Assembly: GCF_020171655.1 (NCBI RefSeq)
Contig: NZ_JAIVAC010000002.1
Coordinates: forward strand, 248,001-312,000
From: Exiguobacterium aestuarii
Lineage (GTDB): Bacteria > Bacillota > Bacilli > Exiguobacteriales > Exiguobacteriaceae
DNA length: 64,000 bases
Reading direction: 5' to 3'
Shown here piece after piece: positions 44,167-53,701 of this stretch. Within the stretch, counting starts at the first letter, position 1, and the number at the start of each line of letters is the position of its first letter. The translations under genes and the position numbers were made by a program. The notes below the pieces were generated by a model. That model ran no database searches. It saw only the letters and a list, made by a program, of their open reading frames with translations, and was not told the DNA's origin.

Positions 44167-44454
44167 TTAACGCTCGTCTTTTGTTGTCATTTGACGGACA
44201 ACGTCGTCAGAGATCTTCATGAGACGCTCTGTTTCTTGGATCGCTTTAGGTTCAGCAACGATGTTAAGAAGAACGTAGTGTCCTTCGCGCATCTTGTTGA
44301 TTTCATAAGCGAAACGACGTTTACCCATGTCTGTTGTTTTTTCAACAGTACCACCGTTTTCAGTGATGACGTTGTTGAAGCGCTCGATCAAAGCTTTCTT
44401 CGCTTCCTCATCAACTGATGGACGGATAATGTAAAGAAGTTCGTATTTACGCAT
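44167..44454 (-). CDS. rpsF: 30S ribosomal protein S6
   Basis: 95 residues. The opening MRKYELLYIIRPSVDEEAKK, the internal GKRRFAYEINKMREGHYV motif and the C-terminal helical end are standard for S6. It starts at 44454 with GAGGAGGTG upstream. First gene of rpsF-ssb-rpsR, with a candidate S6:S18 leader hairpin 28 bases before the start. Confidence 0.96.
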   Translation of the reverse strand: MRKYELLYIIRPSVDEEAKKALIERFNNVITENGGTVEKTTDMGKRRFAYEINKMREGHYVLLNIVAEPKAIQETERLMKISDDVVRQMTTKDER

Positions 44455-44481
44455 TATCTTTCACCTCCTCTTGGACTAACG

Positions 44482-44503
44482 GCTCCTACCGGTTTGTAGG
44501 AGC
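44482..44503 (-). ncRNA. Candidate S6:S18 ribosomal-protein leader hairpin
   Basis: On the minus strand an 8-bp stem GCTCCTAC/GTAGGAGC encloses the loop AAACCG, 28 bases upstream of the rpsF start. Bacterial rpsF leaders often carry a hairpin with a conserved CCG that the S6:S18 dimer binds to repress its own operon. Location and loop fit; a covariance match was not run. Confidence 0.5.
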
Positions 44504-44585
44504 AAGGAGCAAACAATTGTTTTACTCACGTCATAATATACTATCAAACTTCCTTGACTTTTACAACACGTTTCAGCAAATCAAC

Positions 44586-45686
44586 TTATACGTTGAAGCG
44601 GAATGTGACAACGTCGCCGTCTTGGAAGACATATTCTTTACCTTCCGAGCGAAGTTTCCCTTGTTCTTTCACTGTCGTCATGTTGCCAGCTGCCGAAAGA
44701 TCTTCATACGCGACAACTTCAGCACGAATGAATCCACGTTCGAAATCAGAGTGAATGACACCGGCACATTGTGGGGCTTTCATCCCTTGTTTGAACGTCC
44801 AAGCGCGAACTTCTTTTTCACCTGCCGTGAAGTATGTCGCAAGACCAAGTGTCGAATACGCAGCACGAATCAATTGATCGAGTCCTGACTCTTCGATACC
44901 GAGATCTTGCAAGAATTCGAGGCGCTCTTCCGGTTCGAGCTCTGAAATTTCTTCTTCGATACGTGCACAGATGACGATGACTTTTGCCCCTTCTGTTGCC
45001 GCATGGTCACGGACCGCTTGTACGTACTCGTTTGAGTCCGCGTCCGCCACTTCGTCTTCACTCACGTTCGCCACATAAAGCATCGGCTTCATCGTCAACA
45101 ATTGGAAGTGTTTCACGATGGCGAGTTGGTCGTCCGTTAATTCAGCGACACGTGCCGGGCGCTCCGACTCAAGAACGTCACGTACGATTTCAAGTGCTTC
45201 AAGCTCTTGTACCGCTCCTTTATCTTTTGCTTTTACCATTTTTTGAACGCGAGCGATTCGTTTATCGACTTGTTCAAGGTCGGCTAAGATCAATTCAAGG
45301 TTGATCGTCGTAATGTCGTCAATCGGTGAGACGCGTCCCGCGACGTGCGTGATGTTCTCATCTTCAAAGCAACGAACGACTTGGCAAATTGCATCGACTT
45401 CGCGGATGTTCGCCAAGAACTTGTTTCCGAGTCCTTCACCTTTTGATGCACCTTTGACGATTCCAGCGATATCTGTAAATTCAAACGCTGTTGGCACCGT
45501 CTTTTTCGGTTTGACGAGTTCCGTCAATCGATCAAGACGTGCATCTGGTACTTCAACGACTCCGACGTTCGGGTCGATTGTCGCGAACGGATAGTTAGCC
45601 GCTTCGACTCCTGCTTGTGTAATCGCATTAAACAAAGTCGATTTCCCGACGTTTGGTAATCCGACAATTCCTGCTGTTAATCCCAC
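44586..45686 (-). CDS. ychF: Redox-regulated ATPase / GTPase YchF (OLA1 family)
   Basis: 366 residues. P-loop GLPNVGKSTLFNAI, switch region ANYPFATIDPNVG, DIAGIVKGASKGEGLGNKFLANIREVDAI (G3) and a C-terminal TGS domain ending KEYVFQDGDVVTFRFNV. YchF prefers ATP and binds the ribosome. A Noc-type palindrome lies 23 bases upstream of its start. Confidence 0.96.
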   Translation of the reverse strand: MGLTAGIVGLPNVGKSTLFNAITQAGVEAANYPFATIDPNVGVVEVPDARLDRLTELVKPKKTVPTAFEFTDIAGIVKGASKGEGLGNKFLANIREVDAICQVVRCFEDENITHVAGRVSPIDDITTINLELILADLEQVDKRIARVQKMVKAKDKGAVQELEALEIVRDVLESERPARVAELTDDQLAIVKHFQLLTMKPMLYVANVSEDEVADADSNEYVQAVRDHAATEGAKVIVICARIEEEISELEPEERLEFLQDLGIEESGLDQLIRAAYSTLGLATYFTAGEKEVRAWTFKQGMKAPQCAGVIHSDFERGFIRAEVVAYEDLSAAGNMTTVKEQGKLRSEGKEYVFQDGDVVTFRFNV

Positions 45687-45708
45687 TAGTAGTTCCTCCT
45701 CATCCGGT

Positions 45709-45722
45709 GTTTCCCGGGAAAT
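45709..45722. promoter_or_regulatory. Noc-binding-site-like palindrome upstream of ychF
   Basis: GTTTCCCGGGAAAT matches the Noc consensus ATTTCCCGGGAAAT at 13 of 14 positions. It lies between ychF and the DUF951 gene, about 3 kb from noc. Confidence 0.55.
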
Positions 45723-45839
45723 GTTAAGCCGTCTGTGGAGTGGGTACCTTCAGTACACCACACCGTCACATCCTTCACAATTATAGATAGTCCACGATTA
45801 AACCGCAACTCACGTTCATAACCTAAAGAAAAACGCCGC

Positions 45840-46043
45840 TTATTCTGCGGCGTTCCCTTGCTCAAGCACTTTCTTGAATCGCTTATCAAAGTCACGGCGT
45901 TGCATGAGTACACTTGCTCCGCAGCCTTGACATTTGATGCGAATGTCCATCCCTACACGTGTGATTTGCCAGCGGTTCGTTTTGCAGGCATGTGGTTTTT
46001 TCATTTCCACAACATCGTTCAACGCATAAGTTTTACTGTGCAT
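45840..46043 (-). CDS. DUF951 family protein
   Basis: 67 residues starting MHSKTYALNDVVEMKKPHAC. One Cys in KPHAC and a CQGC pair resemble a small zinc-ribbon; LMQRRDFDKRFKKVL follows. The family is small and uncharacterised and sits between mscS and ychF in many Bacillales, as here. The start overlaps the mscS stop region by 11 bases and has AGGAGGAG upstream. Confidence 0.85.
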   Translation of the reverse strand: MHSKTYALNDVVEMKKPHACKTNRWQITRVGMDIRIKCQGCGASVLMQRRDFDKRFKKVLEQGNAAE

Positions 46044-46974
46044 TTTCTGCTTCTCCTCCTTTAGGAGTTGGGTTCGGTGGCAACATGACCGTGCGTGGGT
46101 ATGGAATTTCAATACCACGTTGGTCGAATCCTGCCTTCAATTCTTTATGCAAAATTCGTCCAGCTGCGAAATGTTGAGTCGGTGGTACTTCTGCCATCAA
46201 GCGATAGACGACTTCCGAAGCCCCGAGTGACTGTACTCCTGCGAGTGTGATTGGTTCGATGAAGAGGTCGTGATACTTCGCCTCGACTTCTTTCGCAATC
46301 TCTTTAATCGCCGACTCGACATGTTCCATGTCCTCTTCGTAGGCGACACCGACATCGACAACCGCCACACTATTTTCTAGTGAGTAGTTCGTCACTTGCA
46401 TAATCTGTCCGTTCGGAATGATAGAAACTTGTCCGTTCAATCCTTTTAGTTTCGTGGTGCGAATGCCGACCTCGATGACGACTCCTTCGACCTGTTGATT
46501 CAAACTGACATAATCCCCATTTTTATATTGGTTTTCAAAGATGATGAACGCGCCTGTAATGACGTCCTTCACTAAACTTTGCGCACCGAACGAGATGGCA
46601 AGACCTGCTACCCCGGCTGATGCGATTAAACCGGCGATATTGACGCCGAATTGTCCGAGCACTGTCAGGACCATAATCAACCCGATCACATAACGAATCG
46701 TGTTTTGTGCGAGTTTCAAAAGTGTCTCATTTTGACGCTGAGCGACAATATCGTGTTCTTTTATTTTTCGAATCGTAAATACGCGCTCCACCATCGTCGT
46801 CAAAATTCTTGTTGCGATATATAAACCAAGGATGATGAGCGCCACACCAGTGAGCTTGATTCCTAAACCAATCCACATGTCTGTATCTTTAAAGTACTCC
46901 ACGAATTGGTTCACGCTATCCAATGTTTCGTCTGCCACCGTGCTTAAATCTTTTTCTGTATTTTGCGAAGCCAT
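46033..46974 (-). CDS. MscS-family mechanosensitive channel
   Basis: 313 residues. Three hydrophobic segments (about 32-58, 90-110 and the pore helix GVAGLAISFGAQSLVKDVITGAFI) with the Gly and Ala packing typical of MscS TM3 are followed by the cytoplasmic vestibule (GDYVSLNQQVEGVVIEVGIRTTKL). It opens under membrane tension to relieve hypo-osmotic shock. GAGGTG precedes ATG 46974. It leads the mscS-DUF951 unit and is divergent from yyaC. Confidence 0.93.
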   Translation of the reverse strand: MASQNTEKDLSTVADETLDSVNQFVEYFKDTDMWIGLGIKLTGVALIILGLYIATRILTTMVERVFTIRKIKEHDIVAQRQNETLLKLAQNTIRYVIGLIMVLTVLGQFGVNIAGLIASAGVAGLAISFGAQSLVKDVITGAFIIFENQYKNGDYVSLNQQVEGVVIEVGIRTTKLKGLNGQVSIIPNGQIMQVTNYSLENSVAVVDVGVAYEEDMEHVESAIKEIAKEVEAKYHDLFIEPITLAGVQSLGASEVVYRLMAEVPPTQHFAAGRILHKELKAGFDQRGIEIPYPRTVMLPPNPTPKGGEAENAQ

Positions 46975-47050
46975 CTTTTCACCTCAAAAGTCGTAGATTC
47001 TAAATCATCAAAACATATTTCGCGACTTTTCTCAAACGCCGCATTCGGAA

Positions 47051-47077
47051 GTTTAGAAGTTTTCCACTTTTGGGAAT
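47051..47077 (+). promoter_or_regulatory. Candidate SigB-type promoter for yyaC
   Basis: GTTTAG (47051-47056) and GGGAAT (47072-47077) are separated by 15 bases, close to the SigB consensus GTTTAA-N12-15-GGGWAW. They lie about 69 bases before the yyaC start codon. Confidence 0.4.
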
Positions 47078-47145
47078 GGGTTAATACGAGATCAATCCCC
47101 TAACTGCAACTAGGAATAGGCAGCTCAGAAGAGAGGATGAGATTC

Positions 47146-47772
47146 ATGCCGTTTCGCTTAAAACCTCATAAACCATACTCTTTCTTCATTGAACACACTG
47201 AGCGGAGTGGATCCAGATTACTTGCGGACCAGCTTCATGAACAGTTGGTCAATGAAACACATCGCCCCATCGTCCTTGTTTGCATCGGTTCAGATCGTTC
47301 GACCGGTGATTCACTCGGCCCCCTCGTCGGAACGTTTTTAGAAGAACGTCGCATCCGCAACCTACACGTATACGGTACGTTAACGAAACCCGTACACGCG
47401 CTCAATTTAGTGGAGACGTTACATGAGATTCAAACCCGCTTCCATCAACCGCTCATCATTGCCATCGATGCCTGTCTCGGACGTTTGTCGAGCGTCGGCT
47501 ACGTCTTCTTTTCAGAAGGACCACTCGCCCCGGGTGCAGGCGTCCAAAAAGAACTCCCTGCCGTCGGTGCTTATAATATCAAAGCCGTCGTGAACGTCAG
47601 TGGCTTTATGGAAATGATGATTCTTCAAAATACACGACTCCATCTCGTCTATGAACTCGCACGCTTCATCACGGAAGGATTCGTCGATTTCGATTCACGC
47701 ATCGGACGCCTTCATCACGAAGAGGCTGCGATCACTAGACTTCGTCAGTCACGAGACGAGTCAAAGTCTTGA
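47146..47772 (+). CDS. yyaC: YyaC family protein (spore protease YyaC-like)
   Basis: 208 residues. The core IVLVCIGSDRSTGDSLGPLVGTFLE, then HVYGTLTKPVHALNL and IAIDACLGR, identifies the YyaC/DUF1256 family, which resembles the GPR protease fold. In spore formers it is expressed during sporulation. The rest of this window has no sporulation genes, so another role or a SigB-dependent one is possible. The ATG at 47146 has AGAGG upstream. The last 28 bases overlap the convergent spo0J gene. Confidence 0.9.
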   Translation: MPFRLKPHKPYSFFIEHTERSGSRLLADQLHEQLVNETHRPIVLVCIGSDRSTGDSLGPLVGTFLEERRIRNLHVYGTLTKPVHALNLVETLHEIQTRFHQPLIIAIDACLGRLSSVGYVFFSEGPLAPGAGVQKELPAVGAYNIKAVVNVSGFMEMMILQNTRLHLVYELARFITEGFVDFDSRIGRLHHEEAAITRLRQSRDESKS

Positions 47773-48527
47773 GGCGACAACAATGTAAGGAGTTGTTCTA
47801 AATCGTCTTGTGAGAAGTATTTTAGTTCTAAAACTCCTCCCTTTCGACGAGGACGAATCGACACATCCATTTGAAGACGCTCTGCAAGCACTGCTTCGAC
47901 CGCTTCGATATCTGCGTTCGATTGCTTCAGCGTCTTTTTTGCTGTGCGCTCTTTTTGTAAGTAACGCTCAAGTCTGCGAACTGTCCAATGCTCGGCAATC
48001 ACACGCTTCGCGATTTGCTCCATCGCTTGTTCTGATTTCATGCCTGTAATCGCCCGTGCATGACCCATCGTCAAATCGCCGACCATGACCGCGTGCTGAA
48101 CCGCGCTCGGTAGACGAAGCAGACGCAAACTGTTCGTCACATGACTTCTGCTTTTCCCGACCCGGTCTGCCAATTGTTGTTGAGTCAGGTCGAGTGTCTG
48201 CATCAATTGTTCATAGGCGACGGCTTCTTCGATGGCGTTCAAGTCGGCACGCTGAATGTTTTCAATCAAGGCCAACTCCATGACGCGATCCGAGTCTGCC
48301 GTGACGACTAGAGCGGGAATGTCTTCTTTCCCGGCAAGTTTTGCCGCTTGGAATCGTCTTTCCCCAGCGATGATTTCATAATAGCCGGTCGCTTTTCGTA
48401 CGACAATCGGCTGCAGAACGCCATACCGTTCAATCGACTGGCGCAACTCTTCTAGTTTCTCCACCTCAAATTGTTTCCGGGGTTGGTTCGGGTTTGGGCG
48501 AATGAATTTTAATGCTAATCGTTCCAT
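47745..48527 (-). CDS. spo0J: Chromosome-partitioning ParB protein Spo0J (N-terminally short)
   Basis: 260 residues (B. subtilis Spo0J is about 282). It starts MERLALKFIRPNPNQPRKQF, directly at the ParB/sulfiredoxin-like domain. GERRFQAAKL replaces the usual GERRFRA CTP-binding motif (R to Q), and the helix-turn-helix reads LTQQQLADRVGKSRSHVTNSLRL. The start has AAGGAGG 7 bases upstream, so the short N-terminus is genuine. The ParA-stimulating peptide at the usual N-terminus is absent and no soj gene lies beside it. It binds parS and loads SMC. Confidence 0.93.
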   Translation of the reverse strand: MERLALKFIRPNPNQPRKQFEVEKLEELRQSIERYGVLQPIVVRKATGYYEIIAGERRFQAAKLAGKEDIPALVVTADSDRVMELALIENIQRADLNAIEEAVAYEQLMQTLDLTQQQLADRVGKSRSHVTNSLRLLRLPSAVQHAVMVGDLTMGHARAITGMKSEQAMEQIAKRVIAEHWTVRRLERYLQKERTAKKTLKQSNADIEAVEAVLAERLQMDVSIRPRRKGGVLELKYFSQDDLEQLLTLLSPQDFDSSRD

Positions 48528-48552
48528 CTACAAACCTCCTTCATCGTATGAA

Positions 48553-48584
48553 AAAGCACGGACTCATTTTTGAGGCCGCGCTTT
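48553..48584 (-). terminator. Terminator of noc
   Basis: AAAGC-CGG-CTC/GAG-CCG-GCTTT imperfect hairpin with an ATTTTT loop and AAAAA to the left. It overlaps the noc stop codon and lies before spo0J. Confidence 0.6.
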
Positions 48585-49448
48585 CGGGATGCGAATTCGA
48601 ATTTCAACAAATTCCTCTTCGTCTACTTCTTCAGTTTGGACATCAATCCCTGTTTTCCCAATCAAATCGATTGAGTCACGAATCGTATTGATGGCGATTC
48701 GAGTATCGCGCGCAAAACTTTTCGTCCGGCGACGTTGTTTTTTCGGTTTACGCTTTTCTTCTTCAATCGGCGTTGTCAAAAAGGCGACTCGTTCTTCCGT
48801 CTCTTTAACATTGTAATCCTGTTCCAATACTTCCACGAGCACTTGGAGCTGTAATCCCTCTTCTTTTAACGGTAACAGCGCACGTGCGTGTCGTTCGTTG
48901 ATGCGACGATCGCGAAGTGACTGTTTCACGTCTTCAGGCAACTTCAACAGTCGTAACTTATTCGCAATCGTAGACTGGCTCTTCCCTAAACTCTTCGCTA
49001 ACGCATCCTGCGTCAAGCCGTTCAAGGCGAGTAAACGGTCGTATGCTTCCGCCTCTTCGATCGGACTCAACTGTTCCCGTTGCAAGTTTTCAATCAAGGC
49101 GAGCGCAGCCGTCGTATCATCATCCATATCGCGAACGATTGCTGGAATCGCTGACCAGCCGAGCGATTTCACGGCACGGAAACGACGCTCTCCGGCGATG
49201 ATTTCATAGCAGTCCCCATCTGCCTTACGAACCACGATCGGTTGAAGCAGTCCGTGTTCCGAAATCGTCGTTGCCAACTCTTCAATTTTAGCCGGTTCGA
49301 ATACTTTACGCGGTTGATATCGGTTCGGACGCAATCGTGACAACGAGAGCTCCTGTACCGTGTCATCCGCTCGAACTTCTGCAATCTGCGTCACGGCAAC
49401 TTCGTCTTTTCGATTCACACCGAACAATTTCGCAAATCTATTCTTCAA
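48564..49448 (-). CDS. noc: Nucleoid occlusion protein Noc
   Basis: 294 residues. An amphipathic N-terminal helix (MKNRFAKLFGVNRKDE), the membrane anchor of Noc, precedes a ParB-like CTPase domain with an intact GERRFRAVKSL motif. A helix-turn-helix (LTQDALAKSLGKSQSTIANKLRLL) follows, and a C-terminal dimer domain after a basic KPKKQRRRTK stretch. Noc spreads from ATTTCCCGGGAAAT sites and blocks Z-ring assembly over the nucleoid. It lies directly before spo0J with no soj between them. Confidence 0.95.
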   Translation of the reverse strand: MKNRFAKLFGVNRKDEVAVTQIAEVRADDTVQELSLSRLRPNRYQPRKVFEPAKIEELATTISEHGLLQPIVVRKADGDCYEIIAGERRFRAVKSLGWSAIPAIVRDMDDDTTAALALIENLQREQLSPIEEAEAYDRLLALNGLTQDALAKSLGKSQSTIANKLRLLKLPEDVKQSLRDRRINERHARALLPLKEEGLQLQVLVEVLEQDYNVKETEERVAFLTTPIEEEKRKPKKQRRRTKSFARDTRIAINTIRDSIDLIGKTGIDVQTEEVDEEEFVEIRIRIPKARPQK

Positions 49449-49477
49449 CGTCGGGCACCCCTTTTATGTAAAAAAAT

Positions 49478-49505
49478 AAGCAGACTCCACCACTGGAATC
49501 TGCTT
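49478..49505 (-). terminator. Terminator of the mnmE-mnmG-rsmG operon
   Basis: AAGCAGA-TCC/GGA-TCTGCTT hairpin with an ACCACT loop and an A-run on the left. The parS site begins 2 bases after it. Confidence 0.8.
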
Positions 49506-49506
49506 T

Positions 49507-49522
49507 TGTTTCACGTGAAACG
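49507..49522. promoter_or_regulatory. parS site between noc and rsmG
   Basis: TGTTTCACGTGAAACG differs from the parS consensus TGTTTCACGTGAAACA at one end base only. It sits beside the spo0J and noc genes. Confidence 0.88.
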
Positions 49523-49528
49523 ACATCA

Positions 49529-50245
49529 TCAGATAAGTGGCTCTTTCGCCGGTGTCCCCGCCTTACGCGGATATTTCCCGGGCGTTTTTCGTAGTTTATC
49601 TACAACTACGATATTACGCTCACTCATCTCTCCTGGCAATAGGAACTGGTGTGTCGCTTTTTCTTTCCCGCCAAGGACAGCCAAAGCATTTTGGGCGTCT
49701 TTCATCTCATCAGATACTTTCGCCGCTTTCAGCGCGACAAAGTTTCCGCCTACTTTTGCGAGTGGCAAGCAGTACTCAGCCAACACTGTCATGCGGGCTA
49801 CCGCACGTGCTGTGACGACATCAAACTGTTCGCGGAATTTTTTGTTCTTCCCAAACTCTTCGGCACGTCCATGATGGAACGCGACACCTTCAAGTCCAAG
49901 GGCGAGCGCCAACTCATTCAAGAACGTGATGCGTTTGTTCAATGAATCGATGATCGTGACATGTAAGTGCGGGAATAAAATCTTGAGAGGGAGACTCGGG
50001 AATCCGGCACCCGCTCCGACATCACATACCGTTTCGACTTTCGTGAAATCGAAATGGAACGCTGCGCTAAGCGAATCGTAAAAGTGCTTCAAATACACTT
50101 CCTCTTTGTCCGTGATGGCCGTCAAGTTCATTTTTTCGTTCCATTCAACGAGCATCTCGAAATAGCGCTTGAACTGAGCGAGTTGTGTCTCGTTCAGTTC
50201 AAACCCTTTCGCCCGTAACGCTTCAATAAATTGAGATTCGTTCAT
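49529..50245 (-). CDS. rsmG: 16S rRNA (guanine527-N7)-methyltransferase RsmG
   Basis: 238 residues. It opens [20 protein letters not shown] and has the SAM-binding [32 protein letters not shown] and [11 protein letters not shown] motifs. It methylates G527 of 16S rRNA; loss of function gives low-level streptomycin resistance. The start at 50245 has GGAG upstream. It follows mnmG by 4 bases. Confidence 0.96.
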   Translation of the reverse strand: MNESQFIEALRAKGFELNETQLAQFKRYFEMLVEWNEKMNLTAITDKEEVYLKHFYDSLSAAFHFDFTKVETVCDVGAGAGFPSLPLKILFPHLHVTIIDSLNKRITFLNELALALGLEGVAFHHGRAEEFGKNKKFREQFDVVTARAVARMTVLAEYCLPLAKVGGNFVALKAAKVSDEMKDAQNALAVLGGKEKATHQFLLPGEMSERNIVVVDKLRKTPGKYPRKAGTPAKEPLI

Positions 50246-50249
50246 CGTT

Positions 50250-52136
50250 TCACTCCACCGTCGCATATTGTCCTTGTTCGATATAGACGAGCAAGATTGA
50301 CACGTCTGCAGGGTTTACACCTGAGATTCGTGATGCTTGTCCGATCGAAAGTGGACGAACTTGTTTTAATTTTTGTTTCGCTTCTGTCGCAAGACCGCCG
50401 ATTGCATCGTAATCCAAGTTTTCTGGGATTCGTTTTGCTTCCATGCGACGCATCTTCTCGACTTGTTCGAGTTGTTTTGAGATATAACCTTCATACTTCA
50501 CTTGAATCTCGACTTGTTCTTTCACTTCGAACGATAACTCGTCCGCAGATGGCACGGCCGTCATGAGCGCCTCATACGTCACTTCTGGACGCTTCAACAA
50601 AATGTTCGCATGTGTCGCTTCTTTCAGCGGTTGTGCACCGACCGATTCAAGCATCGCGTTCACTTCAGGCGTCGGTTTGACGACAAGTGATGCGAGTCGC
50701 TTCACTTCTTTTTCAATCGCTTCACGCTTCTCATTGAGATGTGCATGGCGTTCTTCTGAAAGTAAGCCGATCTCATGCCCGATGTCGCTGAGACGTAAAT
50801 CTGCATTGTCATGACGCAACAAGAGGCGATACTCAGCACGCGATGTGAGGAGACGATATGGTTCGTTCGTTCCTTTCGTCACCAAGTCATCGATTAAGAC
50901 ACCGATATATGCTTGAGAGCGATCAAGGATGACAGGGTCTTTACCGAGCACTTTGCATGCGGCGTTGATTCCCGCCATGATTCCTTGTCCGGCTGCTTCT
51001 TCGTAGCCGCTCGTCCCGTTGATTTGCCCTGCTGTAAAGAGTCCTGGAACTGCCTTTGTTTCAAGCGTCGGCCAAAGTTGCGTCGGTACGACCGCATCGT
51101 ACTCAATCGCATAACCTGGACGCATCATTTCTGACTTTTCAAGACCTGGAATCGTCCGAAGCATCTGATGTTGAACGTCTTCTGGCATACTCGTCGAGAA
51201 ACCTTGAACGTATACTTCTTCCGTGTCGCGACCTTCTGGTTCTAAGAAGATCTGGTGACGCGGCTTGTCATTGAAACGGACGACTTTATCTTCAATCGAT
51301 GGACAGTAACGTGGTCCTGTTCCTTTGATTGCACCTGAATACATTGGTGAACGGTGTAAGTTCTCATCAATCAATTGATGCGTACGTTCACTCGTATACG
51401 TGAGCCAGCAAGGGATTTGTTCAATTGGATTCAAGTCAGTCGACGTGTACGAGAAGAATGATGGATTCTCGTCTCCAGGCTGAATCTCAGTCTTCGAGTA
51501 ATCGATCGTTTTCCCATCGATTCGTGGCGGTGTCCCTGTTTTGAATCGAACTAAATCGAGGCCGAGTTCTTCTAAATGTTTTGAAAGCTCGACTGATGGC
51601 ATTTGGTTGTTTGGACCACTTTCGTATGCCAATTCACCGATGATGATTTGACCACGCATGAACGTTCCCGTCGTTACGATGACTGCTTTCGCGCGATATT
51701 CTGAACCCGTGTTCGTTACCACCCCACGCACTTCTCCGTCTTCGATGAGCAATCGTTCAACAAGTGCCTGACGAAGCAATAGATTCGGCTCGTCTTCTAG
51801 CACTTTCTTCATGTGATTTTGATATTGGAATTTGTCCGCCTGTGCACGTAGCGCACGTACCGCTGGACCTTTCGACGTATTGAGCATCTTCATTTGGATG
51901 TATGTCGCATCAATCGCACGACCCATTTCTCCACCGAGTGCATCGATTTCACGTACGACGATCCCTTTCGCCGGTCCGCCGATCGACGGGTTGCAATACA
52001 TGAACCCGACCATATCAGGGTTCATCGTCAGCATCGCTGTTTTGGCACCCATCCGAGCCGATGCGAGTGCCGCTTCAATCCCTGCGTGTCCGGCCCCGAT
52101 GACGATTACGTCATATTCGCCTGCCGTATAAGCCAT
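50250..52136 (-). CDS. mnmG: tRNA uridine-5-carboxymethylaminomethyl modification enzyme MnmG
   Basis: 628 residues. FAD-binding [44 protein letters not shown], the catalytic Cys in the [14 protein letters not shown] region and the C-terminal helical domain are all present. With MnmE it modifies wobble U34 of several tRNAs. It lies 15 bases after mnmE. The gene order mnmE-mnmG-rsmG is typical. Confidence 0.97.
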   Translation of the reverse strand: MAYTAGEYDVIVIGAGHAGIEAALASARMGAKTAMLTMNPDMVGFMYCNPSIGGPAKGIVVREIDALGGEMGRAIDATYIQMKMLNTSKGPAVRALRAQADKFQYQNHMKKVLEDEPNLLLRQALVERLLIEDGEVRGVVTNTGSEYRAKAVIVTTGTFMRGQIIIGELAYESGPNNQMPSVELSKHLEELGLDLVRFKTGTPPRIDGKTIDYSKTEIQPGDENPSFFSYTSTDLNPIEQIPCWLTYTSERTHQLIDENLHRSPMYSGAIKGTGPRYCPSIEDKVVRFNDKPRHQIFLEPEGRDTEEVYVQGFSTSMPEDVQHQMLRTIPGLEKSEMMRPGYAIEYDAVVPTQLWPTLETKAVPGLFTAGQINGTSGYEEAAGQGIMAGINAACKVLGKDPVILDRSQAYIGVLIDDLVTKGTNEPYRLLTSRAEYRLLLRHDNADLRLSDIGHEIGLLSEERHAHLNEKREAIEKEVKRLASLVVKPTPEVNAMLESVGAQPLKEATHANILLKRPEVTYEALMTAVPSADELSFEVKEQVEIQVKYEGYISKQLEQVEKMRRMEAKRIPENLDYDAIGGLATEAKQKLKQVRPLSIGQASRISGVNPADVSILLVYIEQGQYATVE

Positions 52137-52151
52137 ATTTGTTCCTCCTTA

Positions 52152-53531
52152 TTATTTCCCAAGACAAAACTGTGAAAAGAGCTGATCAATCAAGCTCTCT
52201 TGAACGGTATCTCCATTGATTTCACCGAGCGTATCCCACGCCCGACGTAAATCGATTTGGACCATATCGATTGGCATATTCATGACAGCACTACCGAGCG
52301 CCTCATCAATTTGACCAATCGTTCGTTTGATTAACTGAATGTGTCGAGCGTTTGAGATATATGTCATATCTTGCGATTCGACGCCTTTTGCAAAGAAGAG
52401 GTTCGCAATCGCCGCTTCAAGTGCATCGATCCCCTCATCTAGTAAGAGCGACGTCGCCACGATTGGACGGCCTGCCGCTAGTTTCTCTAGCTTAGAAGAA
52501 TCCATGTTTTGTGGCAAGTCTGTCTTGTTGATGATGATGATGGCATTCATCCCTTTGACGGCCTCAAACAACGCCTCATCTTCGACAGTCAGCCCCTCAT
52601 GTCCGTTTAAGACGAGAAGGACCAAGTCCGCCGCTTCTAACGCCTTCCTCGATTTTTCCACGCCGATGCGTTCAACGATATCCTCTGTCTCGCGAATACC
52701 GGCGGTGTCCACCAACTTGAGCGGAACACCTTTCACGTTGACATATTCCTCGATCGTGTCACGTGTCGTCCCCGCAATCTCAGTGACAATCGCTTTCGTC
52801 TCCTGCACGAGCGTATTCATGAGTGAGGATTTTCCGACGTTCGGTCGCCCGATGATCGCCGTCGCCAAACCTTCGCGCAAGATTTTCCCTTGTCGCGCCG
52901 TCTCGAGTAATTGCTCCAAGATTCGTTTGACTTCGCCCGCCTTCTCTTCGACGATCGCTTGTGTCATCTCTTCGGCGTCATACTCCGGATAGTCAATATT
53001 GACCTCGACTGCCGCAATCGTCTCAAGCAGTTGTTGACGCAATTCGCGAACGAGTCGTGACAAACGTCCTTCCATTTGAGACATGGCCACGTTCATCGCC
53101 CGATCCGTTTTCGCACGAATCAAGTCCATGACCGCTTCGGCCTGTGATAAATCGATGCGGCCATTTAAAAAGGCGCGTTTCGTGAACTCGCCCGGTTCTG
53201 CTAAGCGGATGTCGGGTTGGTCGAGAATGAGTTCTAGCACACGATTCACCGCCACGACGCCTCCGTGACAATTGATTTCGACGACGTCTTCTCGTGTAAA
53301 CGTCTTTGGTGCTCGCATGACACTGACCATGACTTCATCTACGACTTCGCCCGTATCAGGACGTTTTAATGTTCCATAATGAATGGTATGTGAATCGACC
53401 GTTGTTAAGTCTTTTCCAGAAAACACATTGTTCACCGTTTCGACCGCCAAATCGCCTGATAATCGGACGATTCCAATGGCACCTTCACCCATCGGCGTCG
53501 AAATCGCTGTAATCGTGTCAAACTCTAGCAT
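52152..53531 (-). CDS. mnmE: tRNA modification GTPase MnmE
   Basis: 459 residues. An N-terminal tetrahydrofolate-binding domain ([22 protein letters not shown]), a helical domain, and the inserted G domain ([37 protein letters not shown]) are followed by the C-terminal FCLGK motif with its essential Cys. Partner of MnmG. In B. subtilis jag lies between yidC and this gene; here two unrelated genes do. Confidence 0.97.
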   Translation of the reverse strand: MLEFDTITAISTPMGEGAIGIVRLSGDLAVETVNNVFSGKDLTTVDSHTIHYGTLKRPDTGEVVDEVMVSVMRAPKTFTREDVVEINCHGGVVAVNRVLELILDQPDIRLAEPGEFTKRAFLNGRIDLSQAEAVMDLIRAKTDRAMNVAMSQMEGRLSRLVRELRQQLLETIAAVEVNIDYPEYDAEEMTQAIVEEKAGEVKRILEQLLETARQGKILREGLATAIIGRPNVGKSSLMNTLVQETKAIVTEIAGTTRDTIEEYVNVKGVPLKLVDTAGIRETEDIVERIGVEKSRKALEAADLVLLVLNGHEGLTVEDEALFEAVKGMNAIIIINKTDLPQNMDSSKLEKLAAGRPIVATSLLLDEGIDALEAAIANLFFAKGVESQDMTYISNARHIQLIKRTIGQIDEALGSAVMNMPIDMVQIDLRRAWDTLGEINGDTVQESLIDQLFSQFCLGK

Positions 53532-53701
53532 CTTTCTCCCTCCAAACCTAAACCATCTTCTTCTATCATATGCATAACGAACCTACTATACACGATATTC
53601 GACTTGAACGAAAGAGTTCACCCGCCGATGAAGTCATTGCAGTTCCTATCATTATTTTCGTACAATAAAGGAATATATTGACAGAGACGAGAGGGATGAA
53701 C

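Noticed and set aside
52339-52992. Rightward open frame of about 217 codons inside mnmE
   Set aside because: Antisense to the conserved GTPase domain; Ser-rich composition is typical of shadow frames.
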